Source: Bacillus niameyensis
GTDB lineage: Bacteria > Bacillota > Bacilli > Bacillales > Bacillaceae_C
Assembly: GCF_001375535.1 (NCBI RefSeq)
Contig: NZ_LN831197.1
Location: forward strand, 747,719-811,718
Length of the DNA stretch: 64,000 bases
Direction: 5' to 3'
Position 1 is the stretch's first letter. Each line of letters begins with the position of its first letter. Positions 35,366-44,634 of this stretch are shown piece by piece. A program made the position numbers and the translations under genes. The notes below the pieces were generated by a model, which saw only the letters and a list, made by a program, of their open reading frames with translations, was not told the DNA's origin and did no database searches.

Positions 35366-36673
35366 TTGTTTTATGGGCAAATATCCTTAATAGACACCAT
35401 TATAAAGATCAGCAAAAACAAAGATTCATTAACTCAATATTTCAATGATTTCTATAAGCGTTATTCTGAGATTGAACCTCAAATAAAGGCTTTTATCCCA
35501 GAAAAAGGTTTTAAAGAACGCATTGAGATTGAGGCCACAAACTTATTGGAAAAGTGCTCTGACCAAGACCAAAGATCTATATTTTTGGGTATTCCATTTG
35601 CAGTTAAGGATATAATACACGTTGATGGTTTTCAAACCTGTGCCGGGTCTAAACTCCCTCCTAATGTTTTAACAAAGAATGAAGGTTCCTTCATAAAAAA
35701 AGTTCGTTCGATGGGAGGGGTTATAGCTGGAAAAACCGTTACAGAAGAATTTGCTTATCATAGTGTAATCCCTACTAGAAATCCACATAACATTAAGCAT
35801 ACAGCTGGTGGTTCCAGTGCAGGATCGGCAGCTTCGGTAGCCGCTGGAATATGTCCAATAGCTGTTGGTACTCAGACGCTTCGTTCGGTGATTGCACCTG
35901 CTTCATTTTGTGGAATTGTTGGATTTAAACCAAGTTATGGTCGTGTTCCTTTAGATGGATTTATATTACTTTCTCCCTCTTTTGACACAATTGGTTTTTT
36001 CACAAAGGACATTGAAAGTTTGCAATTCGCAAGTTCTCATTTAGTTCCTGACTGGAGGTGCTTTAAATCTGATAAGAAACCTGTATTAGGTGTACCAAAT
36101 GGCATATATATGGAATTCATGTTTGATGATGTAAAACGTGCTTTTGAAAAGCAACTTATAATGTTGGAGAAAGCCGGGTACATAATTCGTAATGTTGAAA
36201 TGCCGTGGGATGATGCTTTCATTGCTGGAGATGCAATGATAAGAATGGTTCAAGGTGAAATGGCACAAGTTCACTCAAATTGGTTTAATCAATACGAGCA
36301 TTTATATGGCTCTTCCGTAAAAGATGCGATAAATCATGGTCAAAATGTTCCTCAAGAAGAATTAGAACAATATCGTATTGGACAAAAAATATTAAGAAAT
36401 GATTTAAAACAAGCTACAATAATAAATGGAATAGATTTATGGATATCACCAGCTCAGGGAGGGGTGGCACCAAAAGGATATGAAAAGACTGGCTGGTCAG
36501 GGATGACCGCAATATGGTCTTACGCTGGGCTTCCTACTATTAGCATACCCGCAATAAAAATAAATGATATGCCATTAGGATTCCAGTGTATAGGGGAATA
36601 TGGTAAGGATGAAGCTCTTTTATTTTGGGCAAAGGAAATTGAACATAGTTTAATAGCTGGAGGTTTGAAATAA
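35366..36673 (+). CDS. Amidase signature family protein
   Basis: Amidase of the Ser-cisSer-Lys class. Catalytic Lys in PFAVKDIIH, the Gly/Ser-rich signature TAGGSSAGSAASVAAG with the cis-Ser, and the nucleophile Ser in GTQTLRSVIAPASFCG, where the usual Gly-Gly before Ser is Leu-Arg. C-terminal PTISIPAIK and PLGFQCIG fit the family. Substrate unknown; the Gln variant of the GTQT motif resembles allophanate-hydrolase-like members. I favour TTG 35366 (LFYGQISLID), 7 bases after GGGGGAA; ATG 35285 or 35324 would add up to 27 poorly supported residues. About 435 aa. Not part of a gatCAB cluster. Confidence 0.75.
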   Translation: MFYGQISLIDTIIKISKNKDSLTQYFNDFYKRYSEIEPQIKAFIPEKGFKERIEIEATNLLEKCSDQDQRSIFLGIPFAVKDIIHVDGFQTCAGSKLPPNVLTKNEGSFIKKVRSMGGVIAGKTVTEEFAYHSVIPTRNPHNIKHTAGGSSAGSAASVAAGICPIAVGTQTLRSVIAPASFCGIVGFKPSYGRVPLDGFILLSPSFDTIGFFTKDIESLQFASSHLVPDWRCFKSDKKPVLGVPNGIYMEFMFDDVKRAFEKQLIMLEKAGYIIRNVEMPWDDAFIAGDAMIRMVQGEMAQVHSNWFNQYEHLYGSSVKDAINHGQNVPQEELEQYRIGQKILRNDLKQATIINGIDLWISPAQGGVAPKGYEKTGWSGMTAIWSYAGLPTISIPAIKINDMPLGFQCIGEYGKDEALLFWAKEIEHSLIAGGLK

Positions 36674-36678
36674 AGTTT

Positions 36679-36870
36679 GAGAAAAGGTTAACCATTTATA
36701 AAAAGCTTATTTCAGGCCAAGCCTTGCTTGATAACCCTGAGCTAAAGCATACTCAAAAACAGACTAAACTCATTCTTCAATCTTGAAAAATTCTTCTCCA
36801 CTTAGATAGGGCTAAAACTAGACCGTCTAATAACGGTGGAGTTAGACCACGCATTTGGAAATTAAAATAA
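36679..36870 (+). pseudogene. Possible gene remnant with in-frame TGA
   Basis: One frame reads 35 codons (LISGQALLDNPELKHTQKQT...), a TGA at 36784, then 27 more codons ending in NNGGVRPRIWKLK and TAA. Composition is protein-like on both sides of the TGA, which suggests a degraded 3' end of a gene. I do not recognise it. Low confidence. Confidence 0.25.
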
Positions 36871-36910
36871 GTCTTCAAATTTGTCAGGGGAAAATAATAT
36901 TACTAATAGG

Positions 36911-36955
36911 AAATAGCATACCAAAAAGTGGATAGTAATTGGTATGCTATTTTTG
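36911..36955 (+). terminator. Rho-independent terminator-like hairpin
   Basis: AAATAGCATACCA / TGGTATGCTATTT with T5; it sits after the remnant region. The bases from 36956 to 37256 hold only short coding-like scraps and no supported gene. Confidence 0.75.
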
Positions 36956-37256
36956 CAGGAACAGAACAAGGCATATTATAGCCGAAAAATCTGTGCTGTG
37001 ATAAGTGAGGTTTTCAAAGATCTAATAATTTAACTTTAGACGATTTAAGGGGGATTGCGTGATGTATTAACAGAAGGATTTTCTTCAATAAGATATGGGA
37101 TGAGGATGAAACAGGGGATTTTCAATTCCACAATGAAATACATACAGAACAATACAAATTCGTTACAATACAGAATTATTGATTTTATAATTGTCTAGAA
37201 ATTTATACAACAATGTAGAAAAGTATAATGAAATAGAACTTACGAGGAGAACTTAT

Positions 37257-38063
37257 ATGGAAACAATAAAAGCTATTGTACTAGATTTGGACGGAACTTT
37301 ATTAAATTCAAAAAAGCTGGTTTCTTCTCGGAACTTGGAAGCTATTCTAAAATGCTACTCTAAAGATATTAACATCATTATAGCTACTGCTCGCCCTCCT
37401 AGATCTGTGAAAAGTTTACTACCACACGAGTTACTACGGCTCGGCTACATTATTTGCTACAACGGTGCATTAATTGTTAATGAATCAACTGGATTACTTG
37501 AACATTGTCCAGTTCCCAATAAAATCGCAAATGAAATATATGAGTTCGTTTCCTCTAGGGATAACCGTATTTATCTATGTTTTGAAATAAAAAATGAGAT
37601 TTTTAGCGACAGGCGTTTAGAGAAGGCTCAGCTTAATGTGTTTGGAATACCCGATAATGCACCAATACCATCAGTGTTATCTAAGGAAGAAATAAGCAAT
37701 CTTTCTGTCTCTAAAATTTTGATACCAAATATTAATAATATATACTTGGAGTTTAATACTATATTTCAGCAGAAAGTAAATATCGTAAATACTGATGGAA
37801 AAGAACTGATACAAATCATGAATAAATCGGTTTCTAAAGAGAATGCACTGCAAAAAGTTTTGAAATTACTTTGTATATCACCGCGGGATACTATGGTTTT
37901 TGGAGATGACTTTAATGACTTAGGTCTTTTTGATATATGTGGTTATCCAATTGCAATGGGAAATGCAGTGGACGAATTAAAAAGTAGGGCAATGATAATA
38001 ACAGAGACCAATGATGAAGATGGTGTAGCAGAAATTTTGGAAAGAATACTTCGAACTCAGTAA
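37257..38063 (+). CDS. Cof-type HAD phosphatase
   Basis: A 268-aa HAD-superfamily hydrolase of the Cof/IIB type. Motif I DLDGTLLNSKK (nucleophile Asp about residue 11), motif II in IIIATARPP, the large type-IIB cap in the middle, and motif III/IV KENALQKVL ... VFGDDFNDLGLFD. Such enzymes dephosphorylate sugar phosphates or pyridoxal phosphate; specificity is not predictable. I chose ATG 37257 after GAGGAGAA; an upstream ATG at 37191 lacks a ribosome site. Confidence 0.88.
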   Translation: METIKAIVLDLDGTLLNSKKLVSSRNLEAILKCYSKDINIIIATARPPRSVKSLLPHELLRLGYIICYNGALIVNESTGLLEHCPVPNKIANEIYEFVSSRDNRIYLCFEIKNEIFSDRRLEKAQLNVFGIPDNAPIPSVLSKEEISNLSVSKILIPNINNIYLEFNTIFQQKVNIVNTDGKELIQIMNKSVSKENALQKVLKLLCISPRDTMVFGDDFNDLGLFDICGYPIAMGNAVDELKSRAMIITETNDEDGVAEILERILRTQ

Positions 38064-38297
38064 TATTTTGTACTTGTAGCCATTAATAGGAAAGATGTTT
38101 ATTCCTTAGACTAGAATATCAGCAATAATACGAAAGCGTTTGTATATATTAGTTCAGATATTTATATTTTAAAATAATATAATATTTTAAATAGAAACGC
38201 CTTTTTAAGGATTTACAATAAAGGCAATTGACAATCAATCATTAGAATGATAGGATACTATCCTCTGACTATTCATATTTAAAGAGGAGGGATATGA

Positions 38298-39275
38298 TTG
38301 ATCTCAATTAATGGACTAAGTAAATCATTTAAAGTCGCGAAACGCTCTAGTGGATTACATAATTCATTGAAAGCGTTGTTTTTTCGTGAGCATGAAGTGG
38401 TACAAGCATTAAAAAACATTTCGTTTACTATTGAACCAGGGGAAATTGTTGGGTATATCGGACCAAACGGAGCGGGAAAATCGACAACGATTAAAATTAT
38501 GAGCGGCATTTTGGTCCCTGACAGTGGAGAATGCAACATCATGGGCTATACTCCCTGGAAAGAGCGCGTTCGGTATGTGAAAAACATTGGTGTTGTCTTT
38601 GGACAAAGATCGCAGTTATGGTGGGATGTTCCAGTCATTGACTCTTTTGAGCTTCTTCGAGACATCTACAAAATACCTCAAGCAGAATACAAAGCCAATG
38701 TTGATTTATTAGTAGAGACGTTAGATTTACAGAATTTAATCTCAACTCCAGTTCGGCAATTAAGCCTTGGACAAAGAATGCGTTGTGAAATTGCTGCTTC
38801 ATTGTTACATAGTCCAAGCATTTTATTTTTAGATGAGCCTACAATAGGATTAGATGCACAATCAAAAATAGCCGTACGAAATTTTATCAAAACGATTAAT
38901 AAGGAAAAGGGAGTCACAGTTATCCTTACTACACATGATATGAATGATATTGAGGCTTTAGCCGATCGAGTCATTTTAATTGGTAAAGGGACGATATTAT
39001 ATGATGGCAAGATGAAAGAACTAAGGAACAAGTACGGTGGGCAAAAAATAATAAAAATCGATTACCAGGAAACCTCTCAACCTATCAATATATTCGGAAC
39101 TACTGTACTTTCACAAACGGCTGGCAAAGCGGTTATGAGTGTGGATACGGAAACGATCGCTATACCAGATGTAATCACTCAATTATCGAGTATCGTTCGT
39201 TTACATGATGTAACAGTTGAAGCTCAACCGATTGAGGAGTTGATCATCCAGTTGTATAAGGAGTACCAAATATGA
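38298..39275 (+). CDS. ABC-2 type exporter ATPase
   Basis: A 325-aa ABC ATPase: Walker A GPNGAGKST (about 55-63), Q-loop FGQRSQLWWD, signature LSLGQRMR (unusual LSLGQ, typical of ATPases paired with DUF990-type permeases), Walker B ILFLDEPTIGLD, and switch His TTHDMNDI. A C-terminal extension (about 245-325) follows. Start is TTG 38298, 6 bases after GAGGAGG. Overlaps the first permease by four bases; the three genes form one exporter. Substrate unknown. Confidence 0.88.
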   Translation: MISINGLSKSFKVAKRSSGLHNSLKALFFREHEVVQALKNISFTIEPGEIVGYIGPNGAGKSTTIKIMSGILVPDSGECNIMGYTPWKERVRYVKNIGVVFGQRSQLWWDVPVIDSFELLRDIYKIPQAEYKANVDLLVETLDLQNLISTPVRQLSLGQRMRCEIAASLLHSPSILFLDEPTIGLDAQSKIAVRNFIKTINKEKGVTVILTTHDMNDIEALADRVILIGKGTILYDGKMKELRNKYGGQKIIKIDYQETSQPINIFGTTVLSQTAGKAVMSVDTETIAIPDVITQLSSIVRLHDVTVEAQPIEELIIQLYKEYQI

Positions 39276-40075
39276 ATGCCTATATTTCAGTATTAAGATT
39301 GAGACTCCTTAATGGGTTGCAGTATCGTACTGCCGCTTTCGCTGGAGTGGCTACCCAATTTTTCTGGGGATTTATGTACATTATGATTTTTGAAGCTTTC
39401 TATGAACATGCAGTCCAATCGCCGCCAATGACATTGTCTGAACTTGTTACTTATCTTTGGCTTCAACAGTCCTTCCTTGCTTTCATTATGTTATGGTTTC
39501 GCGACAATGAATTGTTTGATCTTATTATAAGCGGAAATATTGCTTACGAATTATGTAGACCATGTGATATTTACGGTTTTTGGTATGCAAAATTATTAGC
39601 TCAACGGCTATCGAGCGCGATTCTTCGCTGTTTTCCAATCCTCCTTGTTGCGTTTATATTGCCACAACCATATAGAATGACGATACCGCCAAATCTATTA
39701 ACCTTCTTTTTATTTGTAGCATCTATGATTTTAGGATTACTCGTACTCGTTTCAATATCAATGTTTATCTATATTTCAGTCTTCTACACAATGTCACCAG
39801 TTGGCTCATTATTAATGTTTGGGATTGTTGGTGAGTTTTTTGCTGGTTTAACAATACCCATTCCTTTAATGCCCGAATGGCTTCAAAAAATTGCTTATTT
39901 ACTTCCATTTCGTTTGACGGCAGATTTTCCTTTCCGCGTTTACTCTGGCCATATTCCACAACAAGAAGCAATCGAAGGCATAATCATCCAGATTATTTGG
40001 TTATTTGTTCTTATATTATTTGGGAAGTTGGCATTTAAACAGTCATTGAAAAGAGTAGTCGTTCAAGGGGGATGA
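39272..40075 (+). CDS. ABC-2 family permease, first subunit
   Basis: A 267-aa six-helix membrane protein of the ABC-2 type (ABC2_membrane_6/DUF990 style). N-terminal LRLRLLNGLQYRTAAFAG, DNELFDLIISGNIAYELCRP in the first cytoplasmic loop, and GEFFAGLTIPIPLMPEWLQK before the last helices are typical. AAGGAG precedes the ATG, which overlaps the ATPase stop. Partner of the next gene. Confidence 0.85.
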   Translation: MNAYISVLRLRLLNGLQYRTAAFAGVATQFFWGFMYIMIFEAFYEHAVQSPPMTLSELVTYLWLQQSFLAFIMLWFRDNELFDLIISGNIAYELCRPCDIYGFWYAKLLAQRLSSAILRCFPILLVAFILPQPYRMTIPPNLLTFFLFVASMILGLLVLVSISMFIYISVFYTMSPVGSLLMFGIVGEFFAGLTIPIPLMPEWLQKIAYLLPFRLTADFPFRVYSGHIPQQEAIEGIIIQIIWLFVLILFGKLAFKQSLKRVVVQGG

Positions 40076-40080
40076 GTCGT

Positions 40081-40863
40081 TTGAGTCTTTATTTTAAGTA
40101 CTTAAAAATTTTATTCAAATCACAAATGCAATATCGTACATCTTTTTGGTTGTTATCACTCGGACAATTCTTTGTTCCGTTTTCCGTTTTCGCAGGACTG
40201 TATTTTTTATTCGAGCGGTTTGGGCAGATTAAAGGATGGAGTTTTTACGAAGTAGCCCTTTGTTTTGCAGTAATCCATATGGCATTCGCCATTAGCGAAT
40301 GCTTCGCGCGAGGATTTGATTCATTCTCTAGTCTTGTTCGGGATGGAAATTTCGACCGCCTTCTCGTTCGCCCTAGGGGGACAATCATGCAAGTGATCGG
40401 TTCGAAGTTCGAGTTTACAAGAGTTGGCAGACTGATTCAAAGTGTGGTTGTTCTAATTTGGGCTGTTAGTAATCTTCCAATTGAATGGACTATCGCAAAA
40501 GTTTGTACACTTTTGTTCATGGTTGTAAGCGGAGTCTTTATTTTCACTGGCATATTCATACTTGCTGCAACATTATGTTTCTGGACGATTCAAGGTTTAG
40601 AAGTAGCGAATATATTTACGGATGGTGGAAGGGAGATGGCGCAATATCCACTTAACATTTATCATAAATGGGTTTCTAAATTCTTTACATTTGTGATTCC
40701 ATTTGGTTGTGTGAATTATTTACCTTTATTATATTTGTTAGATAGAAACGAGGGAAGTGGGCTAATGCATATGTTAGCTCCTGTTGCTGGAATCCTTTTT
40801 ATTATCCCATGTGTATTGGTATGGAGTATTGGAGTTAAACATTATCGTTCTACAGGGTCATAA
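40081..40863 (+). CDS. ABC-2 family permease, second subunit
   Basis: About 260 aa, six helices, related to the preceding permease: FKSQMQYRTSFWLLSLG at the start, ARGFDSFSSLVRDGNFDRLL with LVRPRG in the loop, and YPLNIYHKWVSKFFTFVIPF before the last helices. Together with the previous gene it would form a heterodimeric membrane channel. The AGGGGGA site is 10 bases before TTG 40081 but only one base before the in-frame ATG 40072, so I prefer TTG; ATG 40072 remains possible. Confidence 0.82.
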   Translation: MSLYFKYLKILFKSQMQYRTSFWLLSLGQFFVPFSVFAGLYFLFERFGQIKGWSFYEVALCFAVIHMAFAISECFARGFDSFSSLVRDGNFDRLLVRPRGTIMQVIGSKFEFTRVGRLIQSVVVLIWAVSNLPIEWTIAKVCTLLFMVVSGVFIFTGIFILAATLCFWTIQGLEVANIFTDGGREMAQYPLNIYHKWVSKFFTFVIPFGCVNYLPLLYLLDRNEGSGLMHMLAPVAGILFIIPCVLVWSIGVKHYRSTGS

Positions 40864-40883
40864 AATATCAAATTACAAAGAAG

Positions 40884-40926
40884 AGAAGAGGGGATTCACT
40901 CGAGTTTAGTGAGTCCCTCTCTTTAT
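40884..40926. terminator. Bidirectional terminator
   Basis: AGAGGGGATTCACT / AGTGAGTCCCTCT stem with A/G-rich and T-rich flanks, between the exporter and the converging lipoprotein gene. Confidence 0.85.
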
Positions 40927-41813
40927 TAGCCTCTCGTATTTCTTCTCTTAAAGAACATATAGATGACCAACACTATGACAAGGAACAGCATAATCACCGG
41001 CAAATTTCCTATAAGAAATACAACTAGACCCGATCCTGCAGCAAGAAGAAAGTTTGTACTAGCTGCAAATTGCTTTTTCACTTTTTCCCAAGTGTTCAAA
41101 TTTTTGCTGTCAATTTCTGGTATACGATCTTCGTAGAGAACAATTGTGATCGTCGAAAAGGAAGTTTGATTCTCTAAATACTTCATTTTCCCAACAATCA
41201 CTTCAATTTCTTCTTGAACTTTCGATAAATCATTGGATATTTTCAATAAATCTTCTGTTTTTTTCGCACTGTCCATAAAATCAAGCAAGCGTTCTTCAAC
41301 TTTGCGCTTTGATTTTAATCTTGATTCTAAATCAACGTATTGTTCAGTTACATCTTGCCCTGTCACATTCCGTTCCAGAACATTCGCTGCCTCTGCTTCA
41401 GTATCATTCAAAAATACTTGGAAATGATTTTCCGGTATCCTAATAACAAGTTCCCCGGTTCTGCTCGATTCGTGATTCCGATAAACATTGGATTCAACGA
41501 TATAGCCGCCATATTCCTTTACCTTTTTTTCTATATTGAGCTGGGTTTGATCCAAGTCTTTCACGTTTATCTGTAATTGCGCTTGATGAATAATCATTCG
41601 GTCTGATGTTAGTTCATCTGTCTGTTCCAATGCTTTTTCTTCTACAGCATCATTTTCAACTGCATTATCCATATTCATTTCTGATTCATGTACCATTGCT
41701 CCTGAACGTTGATCTTCTGCTTTTTCATTAGAGATATCAGTTGAATTATTTGAGCAAGCGGTTAAGAAAATAGCTATAGACAATAAAATAATAAAATGAA
41801 CAGCACTATTCAT
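40926..41813 (-). CDS. DUF4349 domain lipoprotein
   Basis: A 295-aa exported protein. The signal peptide ends in a lipobox LTAC (Cys20), followed by an acidic, low-complexity linker (about 21-70). Then comes the DUF4349 domain (about 72-270) with IIHQAQLQINVKDLDQTQ, ERNVTGQDVTEQYVDLESRL, a coiled-coil stretch, and SFSTITIVLYE. A C-terminal membrane helix (about 262-285) and basic tail RRNTRG end it. So it is anchored at both ends. Function unknown; DUF4349 is common in Bacillaceae envelopes. Confidence 0.85.
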   Translation of the reverse strand: MNSAVHFIILLSIAIFLTACSNNSTDISNEKAEDQRSGAMVHESEMNMDNAVENDAVEEKALEQTDELTSDRMIIHQAQLQINVKDLDQTQLNIEKKVKEYGGYIVESNVYRNHESSRTGELVIRIPENHFQVFLNDTEAEAANVLERNVTGQDVTEQYVDLESRLKSKRKVEERLLDFMDSAKKTEDLLKISNDLSKVQEEIEVIVGKMKYLENQTSFSTITIVLYEDRIPEIDSKNLNTWEKVKKQFAASTNFLLAAGSGLVVFLIGNLPVIMLFLVIVLVIYMFFKRRNTRG

Positions 41814-42012
41814 AAAACCCCCCCTTTATAGCTATGACGATATTTATTAAAAAAGGTTACAGAGTAGAACAGATACTAACTTAATATTGGACTAAATTTG
41901 AGCTATCAATGATGCTAAGTAGGAATTTTTTTAAATAACCTTTATAAAAATGAATCTTTTTGTGATTCCAAACAGTATATATATTATTATAGTAAGTAGG
42001 AGGGTGCATTTT

Positions 42013-42699
42013 ATGAGTATATTGAAGAGATTTAAAGACATTATGGCAAGTAATATTAATGCCTTATTAGACAAAGCAGAAAACCCGGAGAAAATGATTG
42101 ACCAATACATGAGGAATTTAAGCAGCGACTTAGGGAAAGTCAAAGCGGAAACTGCCTCTGTTATGGCTGAAGAGCAAAGATCCAAAAGAGCATTAAATGA
42201 ATGTACAGCTGATATTGAAAAAATGCAGAATTACGCCATCAAAGCTGTCGAGGGTGGAAACGATGAGGATGCAAGGAAGTTTTTAGAAAAAAAAGCCTCA
42301 CTAACAGCAAAGCAGGCTGAGCTACAAGAAGCCTATAGTTTAGCTGCTTCCAACGCCGTTCGCATGAGAGAAATGCATGACAAACTTGTTTCTGATATTG
42401 GCGAACTAGAAGCTCGCAGAACAATGATTAAGAGCAAAATGGCAGTTGCAAAAACACAAGAAAGATTAAATAAAATTGCCTCTTCTGTTACCGGTGCTAA
42501 TGACAACCTCTCAGCATTTGGTAGAATGGAAGAAAAAGTGAATAAAGCTTTAGATACAGCGAATGCGATGGCTGAATTAAATGCCAATCCAAAAGATGAC
42601 ATTGATGACTTAATGTCAAAATACAATACTACTTCCAGCCCTGCGGTTGATGATGAATTAGCAGCTCTAAAAGAGCAATTAAGAAATAAAGACGAATAA
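42013..42699 (+). CDS. pspA: Phage shock protein A homologue PspA
   Basis: A 228-aa coiled-coil protein of the PspA/IM30 (ESCRT-III-like) family that protects the membrane under envelope stress. The N-terminal SILKRFKDIMASNINALLDK amphipathic helix, KAENPEKMIDQYMRNL, ARKFLEKK and FGRMEEKVNKALD closely match B. subtilis PspA (YdjF). AGGAGGG precedes ATG 42013. Followed by ydjG, ydjH and ydjI in the B. subtilis order. In B. subtilis the operon is sigma-W dependent; a weak sigma-W-like element (TGAATC, 16 bases, CAGTAT at 41951-41978) is the best candidate here. Confidence 0.95.
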   Translation: MSILKRFKDIMASNINALLDKAENPEKMIDQYMRNLSSDLGKVKAETASVMAEEQRSKRALNECTADIEKMQNYAIKAVEGGNDEDARKFLEKKASLTAKQAELQEAYSLAASNAVRMREMHDKLVSDIGELEARRTMIKSKMAVAKTQERLNKIASSVTGANDNLSAFGRMEEKVNKALDTANAMAELNANPKDDIDDLMSKYNTTSSPAVDDELAALKEQLRNKDE

Positions 42700-42711
42700 A
42701 GTCTTAAAAAT

Positions 42712-42738
42712 AAGCTGTAGCTATTATAGCTACAGCTT
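42712..42738 (+). terminator. Intercistronic hairpin (attenuator) between pspA and ydjG
   Basis: A perfect 11-bp stem AAGCTGTAGCT / AGCTACAGCTT with a 5-base loop follows the pspA stop. The 3' tail is only weakly T-rich (TATTAA), so it looks like a partial terminator or mRNA 3'-end stabiliser. Confidence 0.65.
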
Positions 42739-42775
42739 TATTAATGAAGAGTCGCATAAGTGAGGTGGATCATCA

Positions 42776-43804
42776 TTGGTTATTCAATATAAATGTCCTA
42801 ATTGTGGGGATGATATGGTCTTTGACAGTGAATCAGGAACACTTTCCTGCGGAAGCTGTGGTCGGCAAGATACAATTGAAAATTTCCCTGATCAACATAT
42901 TACTACTACATTCTCAGAGGATGAAGCAAAAGAGTATCATTGTAAAAACTGTGGTGCGGTTATTCTGACAGACGCTGATACAACTGCGACAACTTGCAGT
43001 TTTTGCGGAGCGGGTGTCGTCCTTGCTGATCGCTTATCAGGAATATTAGCACCGGCAAAGGTTATTCCTTTTACCATTAGTAAGGAAGAAGCAAGGCAGG
43101 CTTTCCGTACTTGGTGTAAAAAAGGCCTTCTAACACCGAAGAAATTTATGGAGGCTAACCGAATTAAAGGTATAACAGGAATGTACGTTCCGTTTTGGCT
43201 TTATGATTTAAATAGTAAAGTTCAAGTACATGCTACTGGAACAAAAGTGAGAGAATATACTAGGGGCGACTATATATATACAGAAACGAAATATTACGAC
43301 GTCTATAGAAATATTAACCTCGACTATCATAAAGTCCCTGTTGATGCTTCGGAAAAAATGAATGACAAAATCATGGATCGATTGGAACCATACAATTACG
43401 CTGAATTAAAAGATTTTAAAACTCCATATTTAGCAGGATATATTGCTGAAAAGTATAATTATGACGATAAAGAACTTCTACCACGCGTTAAATCTAAGGT
43501 TAGTGGGTTTGTTGAATCTTATATTAGTTCCACTATGGGCGGATATTCCTCTGTTAGTTATCAATCCAAACAGATCGATACGAAAAAGAAGCACAGTGAT
43601 TATGTTCTCTTTCCAATTTGGATGTTTTACTATGATTACAACAAAGAGGAACATATTTTCGCAATGAATGGTCAAACAGGAAAAATCGTTGGCAAACCTC
43701 CGCTAAGTTATGCAAAGGCAGCGGGATGGTTTAGTGGAATTGCAGGGTCTACTTTCATAACTCTTAAAATTATTTCGTTCATAATGGGAGGCGGTTTTTG
43801 GTGA
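42776..43804 (+). CDS. ydjG: YdjG: zinc-ribbon membrane protein of the PspA operon
   Basis: A 342-aa protein with two N-terminal zinc ribbons: CPNCGDDM...CGSCG (about 6-26) and CKNCGA...CSFCGAG (about 50-75). A beta-rich middle follows, with GMYVPFWLYDLNSKVQ and IWMFYYDYNKEE, and a C-terminal membrane region (about 315-340). Matches B. subtilis YdjG, which with YdjH and YdjI helps recruit PspA to the membrane. Start TTG 42776, 7 bases after GAGGTGG. Overlaps ydjH. Confidence 0.9.
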   Translation: MVIQYKCPNCGDDMVFDSESGTLSCGSCGRQDTIENFPDQHITTTFSEDEAKEYHCKNCGAVILTDADTTATTCSFCGAGVVLADRLSGILAPAKVIPFTISKEEARQAFRTWCKKGLLTPKKFMEANRIKGITGMYVPFWLYDLNSKVQVHATGTKVREYTRGDYIYTETKYYDVYRNINLDYHKVPVDASEKMNDKIMDRLEPYNYAELKDFKTPYLAGYIAEKYNYDDKELLPRVKSKVSGFVESYISSTMGGYSSVSYQSKQIDTKKKHSDYVLFPIWMFYYDYNKEEHIFAMNGQTGKIVGKPPLSYAKAAGWFSGIAGSTFITLKIISFIMGGGFW

Positions 43805-44601
43805 GAAGAAATCATTTAATAAAACTAACGATCGCCATTATAACCGTACTCTTCGTTTTTCCTATTTTCTTTATCAATAATGTAAATGCTTCTGCAACTT
43901 CCAAACAAAGAATCTATGATTATGCTGGTTTATTAAATCAAAATGAAATCGATCAACTTGAGGCAATGGCAGAGGAGTATAGTATTAAAAGAGAAACAGA
44001 CTTTATATTTTTAACTACAAAGAATGAAGAAAAACAAGATGTTAAAAAGATTATGGGTGATTTCTATGATGAGCAAGGTCTTGGATATGACAAGAATCAT
44101 GGAAATACAGCGATATTAACGGTTGATATGTATAACAGAGAGATCCAATTAGGTGGTTTTTACAAAGCTGAGACTTATTTAGATGACCATCGGCTTGATT
44201 TAATTCGAGAAAAAATCACTCCTGATATGTCTGCAGGAAATTATGCGAAAGCTTTCGAATCGTTTATAAAAACAGCAGATGAATATATGGATATTAGACC
44301 CGGGGTTGACCCTAATAATATTCTTTTTCAATTTTGGTTTCAGCTAGCAGCATCCGTTGGTTTAGGTGGGATCGTTGTTTTGATAATGGCCTATAATTCC
44401 GGGGGAAAAGTAACGATCAATAATAAAACATATGAAAATCTTGAAACTTCTAAAGTTCTCCAAAGAAAAGACCAGTACATCCGGACCACAACAACGAAAC
44501 GGAAAAAACCTCAGAGTAATAGTGGTGGAGGTTCTGGTGGTGGAGGTGGTGGCCGAACAGGTGGCGGTCATTCTTTTAGTGGAAGTCGAGGGAAATTTTA
44601 A
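43801..44601 (+). CDS. ydjH: YdjH: TPM-domain membrane protein
   Basis: A 266-aa protein with a signal-like helix (about 8-30), a TPM (TLP18.3/Psb32/MOLO-1) domain (about 38-165; RIYDYAGLLNQNEIDQLEAM, GNTAILTVDM), a membrane helix (about 185-205), and a Gly/Ser-rich tail ending GHSFSGSRGKF. Matches B. subtilis YdjH, partner of YdjG/YdjI. GTG 43801 follows GGGAGG by 8 bases and overlaps the ydjG stop; TTG 43798 is the adjacent alternative. Confidence 0.88.
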   Translation: MRRNHLIKLTIAIITVLFVFPIFFINNVNASATSKQRIYDYAGLLNQNEIDQLEAMAEEYSIKRETDFIFLTTKNEEKQDVKKIMGDFYDEQGLGYDKNHGNTAILTVDMYNREIQLGGFYKAETYLDDHRLDLIREKITPDMSAGNYAKAFESFIKTADEYMDIRPGVDPNNILFQFWFQLAASVGLGGIVVLIMAYNSGGKVTINNKTYENLETSKVLQRKDQYIRTTTTKRKKPQSNSGGGSGGGGGGRTGGGHSFSGSRGKF

Positions 44602-44634
44602 ATATTTACTAACATTTGAAAAGGATGAGATTCT

